From: Planctomycetota bacterium
GTDB taxonomy: Bacteria > Planctomycetota > OFTM77
Reading direction: 5' to 3'
Assembly: GCA_029260795.1 (NCBI GenBank)
Contig: JAJDCO010000098.1
Location: forward strand, 1 to 64,000
Length of the DNA stretch: 64,000 nucleotides
Below the pieces are notes generated by a model. That model was not told where the DNA came from. It saw only the letters and a program-made list of their open reading frames with translations, and did not search any database. Below, one piece after another: positions 26,466 through 35,082 of the stretch. The number at the start of each line of letters is the position of its first letter. Positions within the stretch are counted from its first letter, which is position 1. A program made the translations under genes and the position numbers.

Positions 26466-27008
26466 TCAGTTGGCGAGCATCTCGAAGCGGATGCTGAGCT
26501 GGATCTCGGCCGTCAAGGCGACTTCGCCCGGCTCACTCATCATCCAGCGCGCCAGCGGGGAGCCACCGGCATCGATCCATGCAACGTGACCGATCGTGCT
26601 GCACCAGATGCCGGGGAAGTCGCTGTCGTAGTAGACGTCCTCGAGCTCGAAGGCATCGACCGCCAGACCCGCGGCACCCTCGGGGATCGAGAACCTCGCT
26701 TGCCGTCGCGCTTCGAAGTAGCTCGTGAGCCGCTCGTTGATCTTGTCGGCCAGGTCGACTGGATCGAGGGACCCGTCGATGTGTCGGACCGGGAGGTGCT
26801 TCGAGGTCTGCTCGCGGTCGAGCGTGCCCCAGTGACCGGGGAAGCCCGCCTTTCCGCTCTTCTCCAGCAGGACGTCAGTCACGAAGCGCATCATGATCGC
26901 CTTGCGCTCGGCGTGACGGTCCGGGTCCACCAGCTCATACTGCGTTCGGTCGGGTACCACGATGAGGTGAATCTTCGCCAGCACCTCGGTCTCGGTCGTC
27001 GTGCTCAT
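26466..27008 (-). CDS. Hypothetical cytoplasmic protein
   Basis: The protein has 180 residues with no signal peptide or membrane segment. It has alternating strand and helix character; the most distinctive stretches are KIHLIVVPDRTQYELVDPD, DLADKINERLTSYFEARR and DFPGIWCSTIGHVAWIDAGG. I do not recognise the family. It lies 33 bp after the kinase gene at 27042-29648 on the same strand and may be its co-transcribed partner. Confidence 0.65.
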   Translation of the reverse strand: MSTTTETEVLAKIHLIVVPDRTQYELVDPDRHAERKAIMMRFVTDVLLEKSGKAGFPGHWGTLDREQTSKHLPVRHIDGSLDPVDLADKINERLTSYFEARRQARFSIPEGAAGLAVDAFELEDVYYDSDFPGIWCSTIGHVAWIDAGGSPLARWMMSEPGEVALTAEIQLSIRFEMLAN

Positions 27009-27041
27009 CAGCTTCTCTCTCCTTCTTCAGGCGCCTCGGTA

Positions 27042-29648
27042 TCAAGGCCTCCCCGCGGACTTCGCGCATCGGAAGCCAGTATCATATTGCGGTAGGTAGC
27101 TGCCGGCCCACGTGCGGAGCTCCAATCCATGGTTTCGGACCTGTTCCAACGACAGGTGGCAAGCGATGCCCACCCGGAACGCCGACAGCGGGCTCTCGCG
27201 CAGCTCGCCGTGCACTCGATTGAACGAGCAGCGCTCGACCCATTCCCAGACGTTGCCGATCGGCTGGTCCAGGCCGTTGGGGCCTCGGCTCTCCGCGGGC
27301 GTCGTGCCCACTGCGACGATGTTGGCGACGTACCACTCGAACAGGTGCTCGAGCGGATCTTTTTCCGGAGGCTTCGGAAAGCGGTCCGGTCGTCCGAGCT
27401 GGAAGGCGTCCAGGCGCTCATCGGCTTCCTTGCCCCAGGGGAACGGATGCCCTTCCGGGCCGCGCACGGCGAGCTCCCATTCCGCCAAGGTCGGCAGCCG
27501 CGCGCCTCGCCACTCCGCATAGGCGCGCGCATCATCGAGCGAGACGCCCGCGACCGGCAGCTCGTCCCAGTTGTCCGGTCGCGGTCCGTCCGCTCGCCAG
27601 AAGAAGGGCTCCGGAGCGCCGGTGGCGTTCACGAAGGCGGCATACTCGCCATGGGTCACCGGGCTCTCGTCGATCCAGAACGGAGCGACCTCGAGGGTGA
27701 TCGGGATCGACTCGGTGATGGCCGAATCATTGGCGTCGATCACATCGAACGCCTGCGTGACACTCCCACCCGCCACGGAGATCATGCCGTCGCGGGCTGT
27801 CGCATCGGGCACCAGTCGAGCGGACAGTCGATAGGTCCGTCCCGGATGCTCCAACCAGCGCTTCCACTCCGCGCTGGCCGCACCGTTCTTCCAGACGCTG
27901 AATCGATAGTGACCGGGCGAGAGGAGCTGCGGATCCAGTGGGATGGTGCCCATCAACTGGGCCGAAGCGAGCTCTCCGGTGAGGGGATCGATGCGTTGAA
28001 CGAACACCTCGGCACCTGCCGGATCCACGTCGTCCGACGTCATGTCGATCACGACGGTGGCACTCGCCGCCTCGATGAGCATCTGAGACAGCGTCGCATT
28101 CAGACCGCCGCTCAGGAGCGCCGCCTCCACGGTCCTCTCGAGTCCTTCCAAGAAGTTGGCCCGGCTCTCGCTGGTGTCGGGAGTCGTGATGGAGAGACGC
28201 GGTGACCGCGTTCGTACCCTCGAGAGAGCGGCGCGGCCTTCACCGCTTACCTGCGCGGCCGCTGCGGACAGACGCTCTCGAAGGCGCTCTCGAAGGCGCT
28301 CGAGATCGGGAGGCAAAGATCCGAGTCTCGACCGGAGAGCTTGGGCCTGCTCGAGGATGCGGCGGGATTCCGGTGTCACTTTCGGGCGATCCACCTCCGC
28401 GCGCAGCGATTCTCCAATCTCTGCGAATCGGCGACTCCGCTCTTGATTCACGCTCAGCCAGAACGCTACGACCGGTGCGATCACCGCGAACAGGCCGAGG
28501 GCCAAGATCGACTTGTGGGATTGGCACCAGCGAAGGGCCCGCACGCGGCCGGGCACGGGCCGGGCTTCAATGGACTGATGGCTCAGGAAGCGATCGAGAT
28601 CCGCGGCGAGCTCGGCGGCGGTCGCATAGCGGTCTTCCGGCCGCTTCTCCATCGCATGATGGCAGATGGTCTCGAGGTCGATCGGGATGTCGGGGTTGAG
28701 GCTCCGGGCGCGCGGCGGCGTGCGGGAGGTGATGTTGTCCATGACCTGCCGCAGTGTCGGCGCTTCGAAGGGGCGGGTCAAAGTGAGCAGCTCGTAGAGC
28801 ACCACGCCCAGCGAGTAGACGTCCGTGCGCCGGTCGATGATCGCTCGGCGCGCGTGCACCTGCTCGGGGCTCATGTAGTTGGGCGTGCCCTCGACCTCGC
28901 CGCTGACCGTGATCGTGTCGGCGCTCTCGTTCCGGGCGAGCCCGAAGTCGACCAGGCGCGGTTGCAGCTCTCCCGCCAGGAGGATGTTCTGAGGCTTGAT
29001 GTCGCGATGGATGATCTGCTGCTCGTGGGCGAAGTGTAGCGCTTCGGCGGCCTCCCGAAGGATGCGGGCGCAGACTTCGATCCGTCGGCTGGCATCGATC
29101 GACGCCAGGAGAGCCTTCGAGTCCGACGGGCGCGGAGAGATGCTCCGAAGCATCGAGATCTCCTGGGCGAGATCGAGGCCGTCGACCCATTCCATCACGA
29201 TGAATGGGAGCCCGTTCTCGGCGCCGGTGCGGAGGACGGACACGATGCCGGGATGATCGAGCTTCTCAGCGACGACACCTTCGCGCCGAAAGCGCTCCAG
29301 CTGGAGCGTGGAGAGCTGGGCCGCCGGCGAGAGCACCTTGACGGCGACCAAGGAGTCCGACGCTTCGTCGTGCGCCAGCCACACGGCCCCGCGCCCGCCC
29401 TCGCCTAGCCGGCGAGTGATGCTCAAGCCCGAGATCTCGGGCCAGGGAGCATTCGCAGCTGAGCGGACCTCGGACGGAGGCTCCATGAAGTCGGCCGGGA
29501 CGGTGCCTTCGAGAAGCCGCCGCACTTCGCGGAGAAGTTTCGCATCTCCCTCGCAAGCGGCTTCGAGGAACGACTCCCGCTCCTCGGGCGCCTTCTCGAG
29601 CACTCGAGCATGGAGGTCTTGAACGCGTTGCCAGAGCTTCTTGTCCAT
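27042..29648 (-). CDS. Ser/Thr protein kinase with C-terminal FGE-sulfatase-type domain
   Basis: The protein has 868 residues from the ATG at 29648. Residues 1-50 form a short helical domain found before such kinases (VLEKAPEERESFLEAAC). The kinase domain is at about 75-345: LGEGGRGAVWLAHDE, VAVKVLS, IIHRDIKPQNILL, LVDFGLAR, MSPEQ. One membrane helix lies at about 375-395. The outer C-terminal part (about 640-868) is a formylglycine-generating-enzyme-like domain: PFWIDESPVTHGEYAAFVN, AYAEWRGARLPTLAEWELA, GNVWEWVERC, DTGFRCAKS. In kinases this domain usually acts as a sensor or binding module, not a sulfatase activator. All three catalytic kinase motifs are intact. Confidence 0.9.
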   Translation of the reverse strand: MDKKLWQRVQDLHARVLEKAPEERESFLEAACEGDAKLLREVRRLLEGTVPADFMEPPSEVRSAANAPWPEISGLSITRRLGEGGRGAVWLAHDEASDSLVAVKVLSPAAQLSTLQLERFRREGVVAEKLDHPGIVSVLRTGAENGLPFIVMEWVDGLDLAQEISMLRSISPRPSDSKALLASIDASRRIEVCARILREAAEALHFAHEQQIIHRDIKPQNILLAGELQPRLVDFGLARNESADTITVSGEVEGTPNYMSPEQVHARRAIIDRRTDVYSLGVVLYELLTLTRPFEAPTLRQVMDNITSRTPPRARSLNPDIPIDLETICHHAMEKRPEDRYATAAELAADLDRFLSHQSIEARPVPGRVRALRWCQSHKSILALGLFAVIAPVVAFWLSVNQERSRRFAEIGESLRAEVDRPKVTPESRRILEQAQALRSRLGSLPPDLERLRERLRERLSAAAAQVSGEGRAALSRVRTRSPRLSITTPDTSESRANFLEGLERTVEAALLSGGLNATLSQMLIEAASATVVIDMTSDDVDPAGAEVFVQRIDPLTGELASAQLMGTIPLDPQLLSPGHYRFSVWKNGAASAEWKRWLEHPGRTYRLSARLVPDATARDGMISVAGGSVTQAFDVIDANDSAITESIPITLEVAPFWIDESPVTHGEYAAFVNATGAPEPFFWRADGPRPDNWDELPVAGVSLDDARAYAEWRGARLPTLAEWELAVRGPEGHPFPWGKEADERLDAFQLGRPDRFPKPPEKDPLEHLFEWYVANIVAVGTTPAESRGPNGLDQPIGNVWEWVERCSFNRVHGELRESPLSAFRVGIACHLSLEQVRNHGLELRTWAGSYLPQYDTGFRCAKSAGRP

Positions 29649-30172
29649 GGGCTTGCCGAAGACGCGGTGGACACGGGGAGACGATCTGTCGAGCGAGTGC
29701 GTGAATCCAGTTCCCGAGCGAAGGCCGAGCGGCCCCCGCGCAAGCATGGCGCGTCGGTCCTCGCCCTGCAAACGTCATCCGCCCGCCCGGCCCGCCGATT
29801 CTCCAGAACGGCGAGCGCACGCAAGCCCTCGGAGAGCGGATGTCCCGCTCGGATATTCGCGACGTGGGCCTGGGTCCGCTGCCCCCTGGGTCCGCTGCCC
29901 CCTGGGACCGCGGGCGTCCCGCCTGGCGGCCCGCCCGCATCTCTTTTCATCGTCGACTGCTGGCGTCCACTCTCTCGTCCAGGTGATTCGAAAGCAAAGC
30001 GGCCCGCTGCTAGGCGACGATTCAGGGCAGCCGACGTGTCGAGCTCCGTTCGCGTCTCTGTATTGCGCGCGAGGCCCCCTGGGAGCGCGGGCGACCCGCC
30101 CGCATCCCGTCGTCAGCAGCAACCCGCACCGGCGACCGAGAGTGACGTGCCGGATCGCGAGGCGCTCGTTCG
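29649..30172. other. Intergenic region with family A repeats
   Basis: I see no gene. 29869-29945 holds three tandem 16-bp units starting CCTGGGTCCGCTGCCC (29869, 29885, 29901), the last running into a full family A palindrome (GGGACCGCGGGCGTCCCGCC). Another family A copy is at 30077-30106. The region separates the starts of the kinase and the end of the hybrid histidine kinase. Confidence 0.7.
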
Positions 30173-31828
30173 TCAGGCGGGCGAGCGTGAGCTCGGGGGG
30201 GCTTCGGGTGGCCGGAGGTTTCGCCCCAGCGCTTCGCGGAGCTCGCTGAGGCGGACCGGCTTCGAGATGAAGTCGTCCATGCCGGCTTCGAGGCAGTCGC
30301 GGCGATCCTCGGCGAAGGCATTCGCGGTCAAGGCGATGATCGGGACCGAGCGACCGAAAGGCTCGGCCCGTAGACGACGCGTCGTCTCCAACCCGTCCCA
30401 ACCTGGCATCTGCACATCCATCAGGACGACGTCGTAGGCCTCGTGCGCCAGCTTCTTAAAGGCGGCAGAACCGGAGTCGACGGCGTCGACCTGGCAGCCC
30501 AGCTTGGCGAGCTGCGCGAGGATGACCTTGCGATTCGGGGCAAAGTCCTCGACCACGAGAATGCGTCGGTCGGCGACGTCGCCGTCGACCGTCTCGAAGA
30601 CGGCGGCCGGAGGATCCGTGACCGGAAGCGTGACGTCGAACCAGAAGCGTGTTCCCTTACCCGGTAGGCTCTCGAGTTGGATCTGCCCGCCCATCGCCGT
30701 GACGATTCGCTGAGAGATGGTGAGCCCGAGCCCGGTGCCGCCGAAGCGCCGCGTGATGGAGGTGTCGGCCTGCTGAAACGCCGAGAAGACCTTGGCGACG
30801 TGCTCAGGGAAGACTCCGATTCCGGTATCTTCGACCAATAGCCTGAGCTGGACGTGGTCGGGCGTCTGCTCGAGCACGGAGAGCTCGAGGCGTACGTGTC
30901 CCCTGCGAGTGAACTTCACGGCATTGTTCAGCAGGTTCAGCAGCACCTGACGGAGTCGGTTGGGGTCGCCGAGCGTCCACGTGTCCAGGCCCGGGCTGGA
31001 GTGATCCAAGCGGAGACGCTTCGCCCGCGCGCTGGGCTGGATGAGCCGCAGGGCTGCTTGCACGACGTTCTCGGGTTGGAACGCCGTGCATTCCAGCTCG
31101 AGCTGGCTCGCCTCGATCTTGGACAGATCGAGGATGTCGTTGATCAGCGCGAGGAGCGCGTTGGCGGAGGCTCGGATGGTCTCGATCCGATCCCGTTGCT
31201 CGCCGTTGAGTTGGTTCTCCTCGAGCAGCTCGGACATGCCGATCACGACGTTTAACGGAGTGCGAATCTCGTGGCTCAATCCGGCGAGAAACTGCGATTT
31301 CGCCCGGCTGGCCTCGACGGCCGCATCTCGGGCGCGGGACAGATCCGACATGATCAGCTCTTGACGGACGATCTCGCTGAGGTCTCTGAGACAAGCCCGC
31401 GCACCTTCGTCGAAGTCGCGCGGTTTTGGCGAGATGATGCAGAGCATTCCCAAGCGCAGTCCGTCGACGGTCGCGAGCGGTGCGCCTGCGTAGAATCGGA
31501 TACGCGGTCCCCCCGTGACCAACGGGTTGTCATGGAAGCGCTCGTCTTGGCGAGCGTCCTCGATCACGAAGACATGGTTGTCGAGGATCGCGTGTCCGCA
31601 GAAGGAGACGTCTCGGCTCGTCTCGGTTACGTCGAGCCCCTGGCACGACTTGAACCACTGTCGGTCTTCGTCGACCAGGCTGACGATGGCGATCGGAACA
31701 TCGAAGAGCCGTTGGGCGATGCGCGTGATGCGATCGAATCGCTCTTCCGAAGGCGTGTCGAGGATCGCGAGCCGGCGCAGCGCGGCGAGGCGTGCCGTCT
31801 CGTCGGGCGGTTTCTGGGGCGCGTGCAT
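30173..31828 (-). CDS. GAF-domain hybrid sensor histidine kinase with receiver
   Basis: The protein has 551 residues from the ATG at 31828 (AGGATCGAG upstream); the longer frame to 32296 reads through REP repeats and is rejected. A cytoplasmic GAF domain lies at about 20-155, with VPIAIVSLVDEDRQWFKS and FCGHAILDN as in phytochrome-related GAF sensors. HisKA has the phosphorylated His at residue 186 (SHEIRTPLN). The ATPase domain has N box LLNLLNNAVKFT and G boxes VEDTGIGV and GGTGLGLTIS. The C-terminal receiver has the phosphoacceptor Asp in LMDVQMPG. There is no membrane segment. No cognate output regulator is adjacent. Confidence 0.92.
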   Translation of the reverse strand: MHAPQKPPDETARLAALRRLAILDTPSEERFDRITRIAQRLFDVPIAIVSLVDEDRQWFKSCQGLDVTETSRDVSFCGHAILDNHVFVIEDARQDERFHDNPLVTGGPRIRFYAGAPLATVDGLRLGMLCIISPKPRDFDEGARACLRDLSEIVRQELIMSDLSRARDAAVEASRAKSQFLAGLSHEIRTPLNVVIGMSELLEENQLNGEQRDRIETIRASANALLALINDILDLSKIEASQLELECTAFQPENVVQAALRLIQPSARAKRLRLDHSSPGLDTWTLGDPNRLRQVLLNLLNNAVKFTRRGHVRLELSVLEQTPDHVQLRLLVEDTGIGVFPEHVAKVFSAFQQADTSITRRFGGTGLGLTISQRIVTAMGGQIQLESLPGKGTRFWFDVTLPVTDPPAAVFETVDGDVADRRILVVEDFAPNRKVILAQLAKLGCQVDAVDSGSAAFKKLAHEAYDVVLMDVQMPGWDGLETTRRLRAEPFGRSVPIIALTANAFAEDRRDCLEAGMDDFISKPVRLSELREALGRNLRPPEAPPSSRSPA

Positions 31829-32421
31829 GATCACTCGATCCTGTCGAAATCCAATGCCCGGTCTTGCCGCTCTCGCCTCACCGGGGCGAGAAAACAGTCT
31901 CGGGGAGACCATCGACGGTAGAGCCTCCGTCACTTGAAGCCGGTTGCGGGTCGAGTAGGGCCTTCTTGGGTGACGGGGATTCTGGAGCCTGTGGCGACGA
32001 GAGGATGCCGGAGTGCGTTCGCGGAGCGGACCGACGGGGAAGTCCGGGACCTCGAGGGAGGTCGTGGTCCGCGGAGCTGACGCCGGGCTCCGTGTTCTCG
32101 GCGCCAGCTCCGCCTCGCGGGGGAGCGTCACGAGAGCTCGTGGGCGTGCTGTGCTCGGCTTCGCGGGCGCACTCCGTCTTTTCGCGGGCGCACTCCATCC
32201 TTTCGTCGGCCTCTCGGTCGCGCCGGGAGGCGCCGTGGTCTCGGTGACACCGACGAAGAGCTCGACCACACAGTAGTGGGGTGAACGTGGCTCCATTCCC
32301 GAGGGATGACCGAGCTAGCCCGATGCTCAGCGAGGCGCCGGCAGCGTGCCGTGGAGACCGATCGTCGCCCGCGCCGGTCCTCTCTCGGCCGTCGAGCCTG
32401 GACCGGTGAGTCGACAAAGGC
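31829..32421. repeat. Intergenic REP-like cluster
   Basis: There is no gene. 32010-32034 has GGAGTGCGTTCGCGGAGCGG then ACCGA; 32067-32084 has GTCCGCGGAGCTGACGCC. 32098-32120 carries the second type inverted (GGCGCCAGCTCCGCCTC). 32163-32177 and 32183-32197 are two copies of GCGGGCGCACTCC, the inverted head of the first type. The types match those around the RAYT gene 13 kb away. Confidence 0.7.
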
Positions 32422-32985
32422 TCACTCGCGGTCGTGGGCCTTGGCCAGGCTGATCGTGAGGGTGAATGGGACGCCGTTCTCGTCGTGCAGCTCACCGAGA
32501 AGCGTGGAGAGCTCGTTGATCTTCTGGTGCACGCGTTTGAGGCCATTCTTCGACAGCCGGGCCGCGCGATGCGTGAGAAATGCCGAGTTGCGGCGCGCGC
32601 CGAGCCGCGGATCGGGCGTGTCGATCGCACGCTCCTGCAAGCGCATCGCGCTCTGGAGGGCGGAGCGCGCGAGCTTCTTCAACAAGGCTTTCGCGTGCGA
32701 AGAGTCGTCGTTCCGGTCGAGCTCCAATCGATCAGCCGGCAGTCGATAGAGCGTCGCCGGCCGTCGAGCGGTCTCTCGCTTCCCCGCCTCCTCGATCAAT
32801 CCCGCTTTCAGCAGCGGTCGTAGGTGGTGATAGAGGGACCGGGGCTCGCGGCCGAGGTAGTGCCCGAGCTCCTCGACGGTCGCTGGCTGCTCGCTCATCA
32901 GGGCCTCGACGATCTCGAGCCGGCGAGCCGAAGCGAGGGCTCGCATGGCGGGCACCGGGACGATTTGAACAGTCTCTCGCGGCAT
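32422..32985 (-). CDS. ArsR-type winged-helix transcriptional regulator
   Basis: The protein has 187 residues. The N-terminal winged helix (about 12-80) shows ALASARRLEIVEALM, ATVEELGHYLGREPRSLYHH and LRPLLKAGLIEE, as in ArsR/SmtB-like repressors (HTH_20 type). No metal-binding Cys motif is visible. The C-terminal half is helical and ends with a beta-like DENGVPFTLTISLAK. The gene is divergent from the S41 peptidase gene with a 123-bp shared intergenic region, so control of that gene and of itself is likely. There is no clear Shine-Dalgarno before ATG 32985. Confidence 0.75.
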   Translation of the reverse strand: MPRETVQIVPVPAMRALASARRLEIVEALMSEQPATVEELGHYLGREPRSLYHHLRPLLKAGLIEEAGKRETARRPATLYRLPADRLELDRNDDSSHAKALLKKLARSALQSAMRLQERAIDTPDPRLGARRNSAFLTHRAARLSKNGLKRVHQKINELSTLLGELHDENGVPFTLTISLAKAHDRE

Positions 32986-33108
32986 GGAGAAAAAGCTAAC
33001 GCAGCCCGTTCCTGATAAGTACTACAAAACGTAGAATATTGACTTATTCGTCGACCGGCTAACTGCTCGGCGCACCCTTGCCGCGAACCATTCTCAGAGG
33101 ATCTCCCG
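32986..33108. promoter_or_regulatory. Divergent promoter and possible operator for regulator/peptidase pair
   Basis: A plus-strand promoter candidate has TTCCTG (33009-33014), 17 bp, then TAGAAT (33032-33037). The short inverted repeat CTAC-AAAAC-GTAG (33022-33034) overlaps the spacer and the -10, a suitable place for a repressor. This stretch is clearly A+T-richer than its surroundings. The peptidase ATG at 33109 has AGAGGA upstream. Confidence 0.45.
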
Positions 33109-34581
33109 ATGAAGACCGTCCGACTCCCCCTCGGTTTGCTGGCGCTCGTGCTGGGGTCGCTCTTGACGGCCGGTGCTCGCGCGCAGGACCCGCAGGACGA
33201 GAGCGACTTCGACCGTGAGAAGAAGCAGGCCGTCATCGAGGCCCTCGTCGAGGCGATCGATGAGGCGTATCTCTATCCGGATCGCGCGCCCGAGATCGCA
33301 CGCCAGCTGCGCGAGCGTTTCGAATCCGGCGCCTATGAGGATGCGGTCAGCCGCTTCACTTTCGCGGCGCGCTTGACGGACGATCTTCGGAAGTGGACCC
33401 ACGATCTGCACTTCTCGGTGCGTCACCAATCCGGAGGGAAGAACCTGTTGGGAATGCGAAGCGTCCCAGGCATGCGAATGCGCACGGCGTCCGCTCCCCA
33501 GGGAGATTCGCCAGCCGGTGCCTCAGGCTCGCCGCAGGCGATTCGCATCGGGGGGCCGGGTGGTCCGTCCCTCGACCCCGACTCGCCGATCTTCCAAGCG
33601 CTGCATGAGCAGTTTCGAAGAAGCAACTTCTCGATGCCCAAGCTCGAGGTGTTGCCGGGCAACGTCGGATACTTCCGCCTCGACATGATGCCCCCTCTCG
33701 ACGTGGCCAAGCCGACGCTCGATGCGGCCATGGTGTTTCTGTCCAACACCGATGCCTTGGTCATCGATCTGCGGGACACGCCCGGCGGAGTCGGAGGCTT
33801 CATCCCCTATCTGATGAGCTACTTCTTCGCCGAGGGAGGAAAGCTTCTCTACACGCGGCACTTCGGAGCCGAGGATCGATCGGAGCGCTACTTCACGTCC
33901 GACGAGGTCGGTGGGAAGCGACGACCGGAGCTCCCGCTCTTCGTCCTGACGAGCTCGTCCACCGGGTCGGCGGCCGAGAACTTGGCCTTCACGCTCAAGC
34001 ATCACGGCCGCGCCACGCTTCTGGGAGAGACCACGGTCGGCGGCGGACACAGTGCCCGAATGGCGCCGCTCGGCGACGGCTTCTCGGCGACGATCCCCGC
34101 GGCCGAGGTCATCCATCCCGAGACGGGGGCCGGCTTCGACGGGGTGGGCGTGACGCCTCATGTCGCGGTGTCCTCGGGTGAGGCCCTGAGAGAGGCACAC
34201 ACGCTGGCCCTGACCGGGCTGCTCGAGTCGGCCACGAGCCCGGAGGAGAGGCAAAGCCTGGAGCGAGACTTGGCCGAGCTCCGCGCATCCGGGAGCGACG
34301 GTGGAGGCTCGGACCCGTCCACCTTCGAGATCTACGTCGGGCAGTACGGCGAGCGAGCGATCTTCCTCGAAGACGGCAAGCTGAAGTACCGTCGCTCGGG
34401 TGGCGGTGCGCTCCAGCTCAAGCTGCTCGGCTCGGACACGTTTCGGCTGACGGTACCGCGCGGCATCAACGCGTCGCTTCCCGACGTCCGATTCGAGCGC
34501 ACCGAGGAAGGTGGCATCCGAGGCTTCTCGCTGCTGCGGGATGGGAAGCTGGAAGAGTACGTGAAGCGCGACGGCGAATAA
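33109..34581 (+). CDS. Secreted S41 (C-terminal processing/tricorn-like) peptidase
   Basis: The protein has 490 residues with a signal peptide at 1-26 (LLTAGARAQ). An N-terminal helical domain (about 35-110, EALVEAIDEAYLYPDRAPEI) is of the IRBP/tricorn N-terminal kind. The peptidase domain has DALVIDLRDTPGGVGGF and FVLTSSSTGSAAENLAFTLK, with Ser287 as the likely nucleophile, then LLGETTVGGGH and GVGVTPHV. There is no PDZ domain, as in IRBP-like members. A small beta-rich C-terminal domain (about 395-490) follows a glycine/serine linker. It is periplasmic or secreted. It is probably controlled by the divergent ArsR-type regulator. Confidence 0.88.
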   Translation: MKTVRLPLGLLALVLGSLLTAGARAQDPQDESDFDREKKQAVIEALVEAIDEAYLYPDRAPEIARQLRERFESGAYEDAVSRFTFAARLTDDLRKWTHDLHFSVRHQSGGKNLLGMRSVPGMRMRTASAPQGDSPAGASGSPQAIRIGGPGGPSLDPDSPIFQALHEQFRRSNFSMPKLEVLPGNVGYFRLDMMPPLDVAKPTLDAAMVFLSNTDALVIDLRDTPGGVGGFIPYLMSYFFAEGGKLLYTRHFGAEDRSERYFTSDEVGGKRRPELPLFVLTSSSTGSAAENLAFTLKHHGRATLLGETTVGGGHSARMAPLGDGFSATIPAAEVIHPETGAGFDGVGVTPHVAVSSGEALREAHTLALTGLLESATSPEERQSLERDLAELRASGSDGGGSDPSTFEIYVGQYGERAIFLEDGKLKYRRSGGGALQLKLLGSDTFRLTVPRGINASLPDVRFERTEEGGIRGFSLLRDGKLEEYVKRDGE

Positions 34582-35082
34582 GCCGCGCGGTCCGCGGAGC
34601 GGACCGACGGTGAAGTCCGAATAGACGACAAGACGAGGTGGAGTGCGTTCGCGGAGCGGACCGTCATCGACGTTCGAATAGACGACCACCGCCGCAGTCC
34701 GCGGAGCTGACGCGCCGAGCGCTCGCTGCGCTCGCGGCTCGTTCAGCTCGATGGCGCTCGGACGCCCGATGGGTTCGCCGTGAGTCGGGGACGACCCTCT
34801 TCTTCTAACGTCCGCCCCGCTTGCTGCGCGCGCGGCACATACCTTCGCGTGGATCCGGTGAGGCGCCGCTCTCCCCGCTTGCTGCGCGCGCGGTTCTCGC
34901 CTTCGGCCGCACTCCGGCCCGGAGACCGCCCGTGGTGCGGGGGATCGGGGGTCAAGCCGGCGGGTGTCGACGGTCGACGAGACGAGGCGGAACGACTGTC
35001 GGGTTCGCGGCTCCTTGTCTGCCGTTCGGACATCGTGCCGACGATACTCCATCGCTGGTCCTCCCTCGAAAGGGCGCCCTCC
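34582..35082. repeat. Intergenic region with REP-like hairpins and a 21-bp direct repeat
   Basis: 34589-34605 is the best hairpin in the family: GGTCCGC-GGA-GCGGACC. 34640-34664 has the GGAGTGCG-headed form and 34697-34713 the GTCCGCGGAGCTGACGC form. They sit directly after the peptidase stop and could serve as transcript ends. 34815-34835 and 34873-34893 are identical copies starting CCCCGCTTGCTGCGCGCGCG. I see no gene; the promoter of the electron-transfer cluster should lie in the last 200 bp. Confidence 0.7.
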
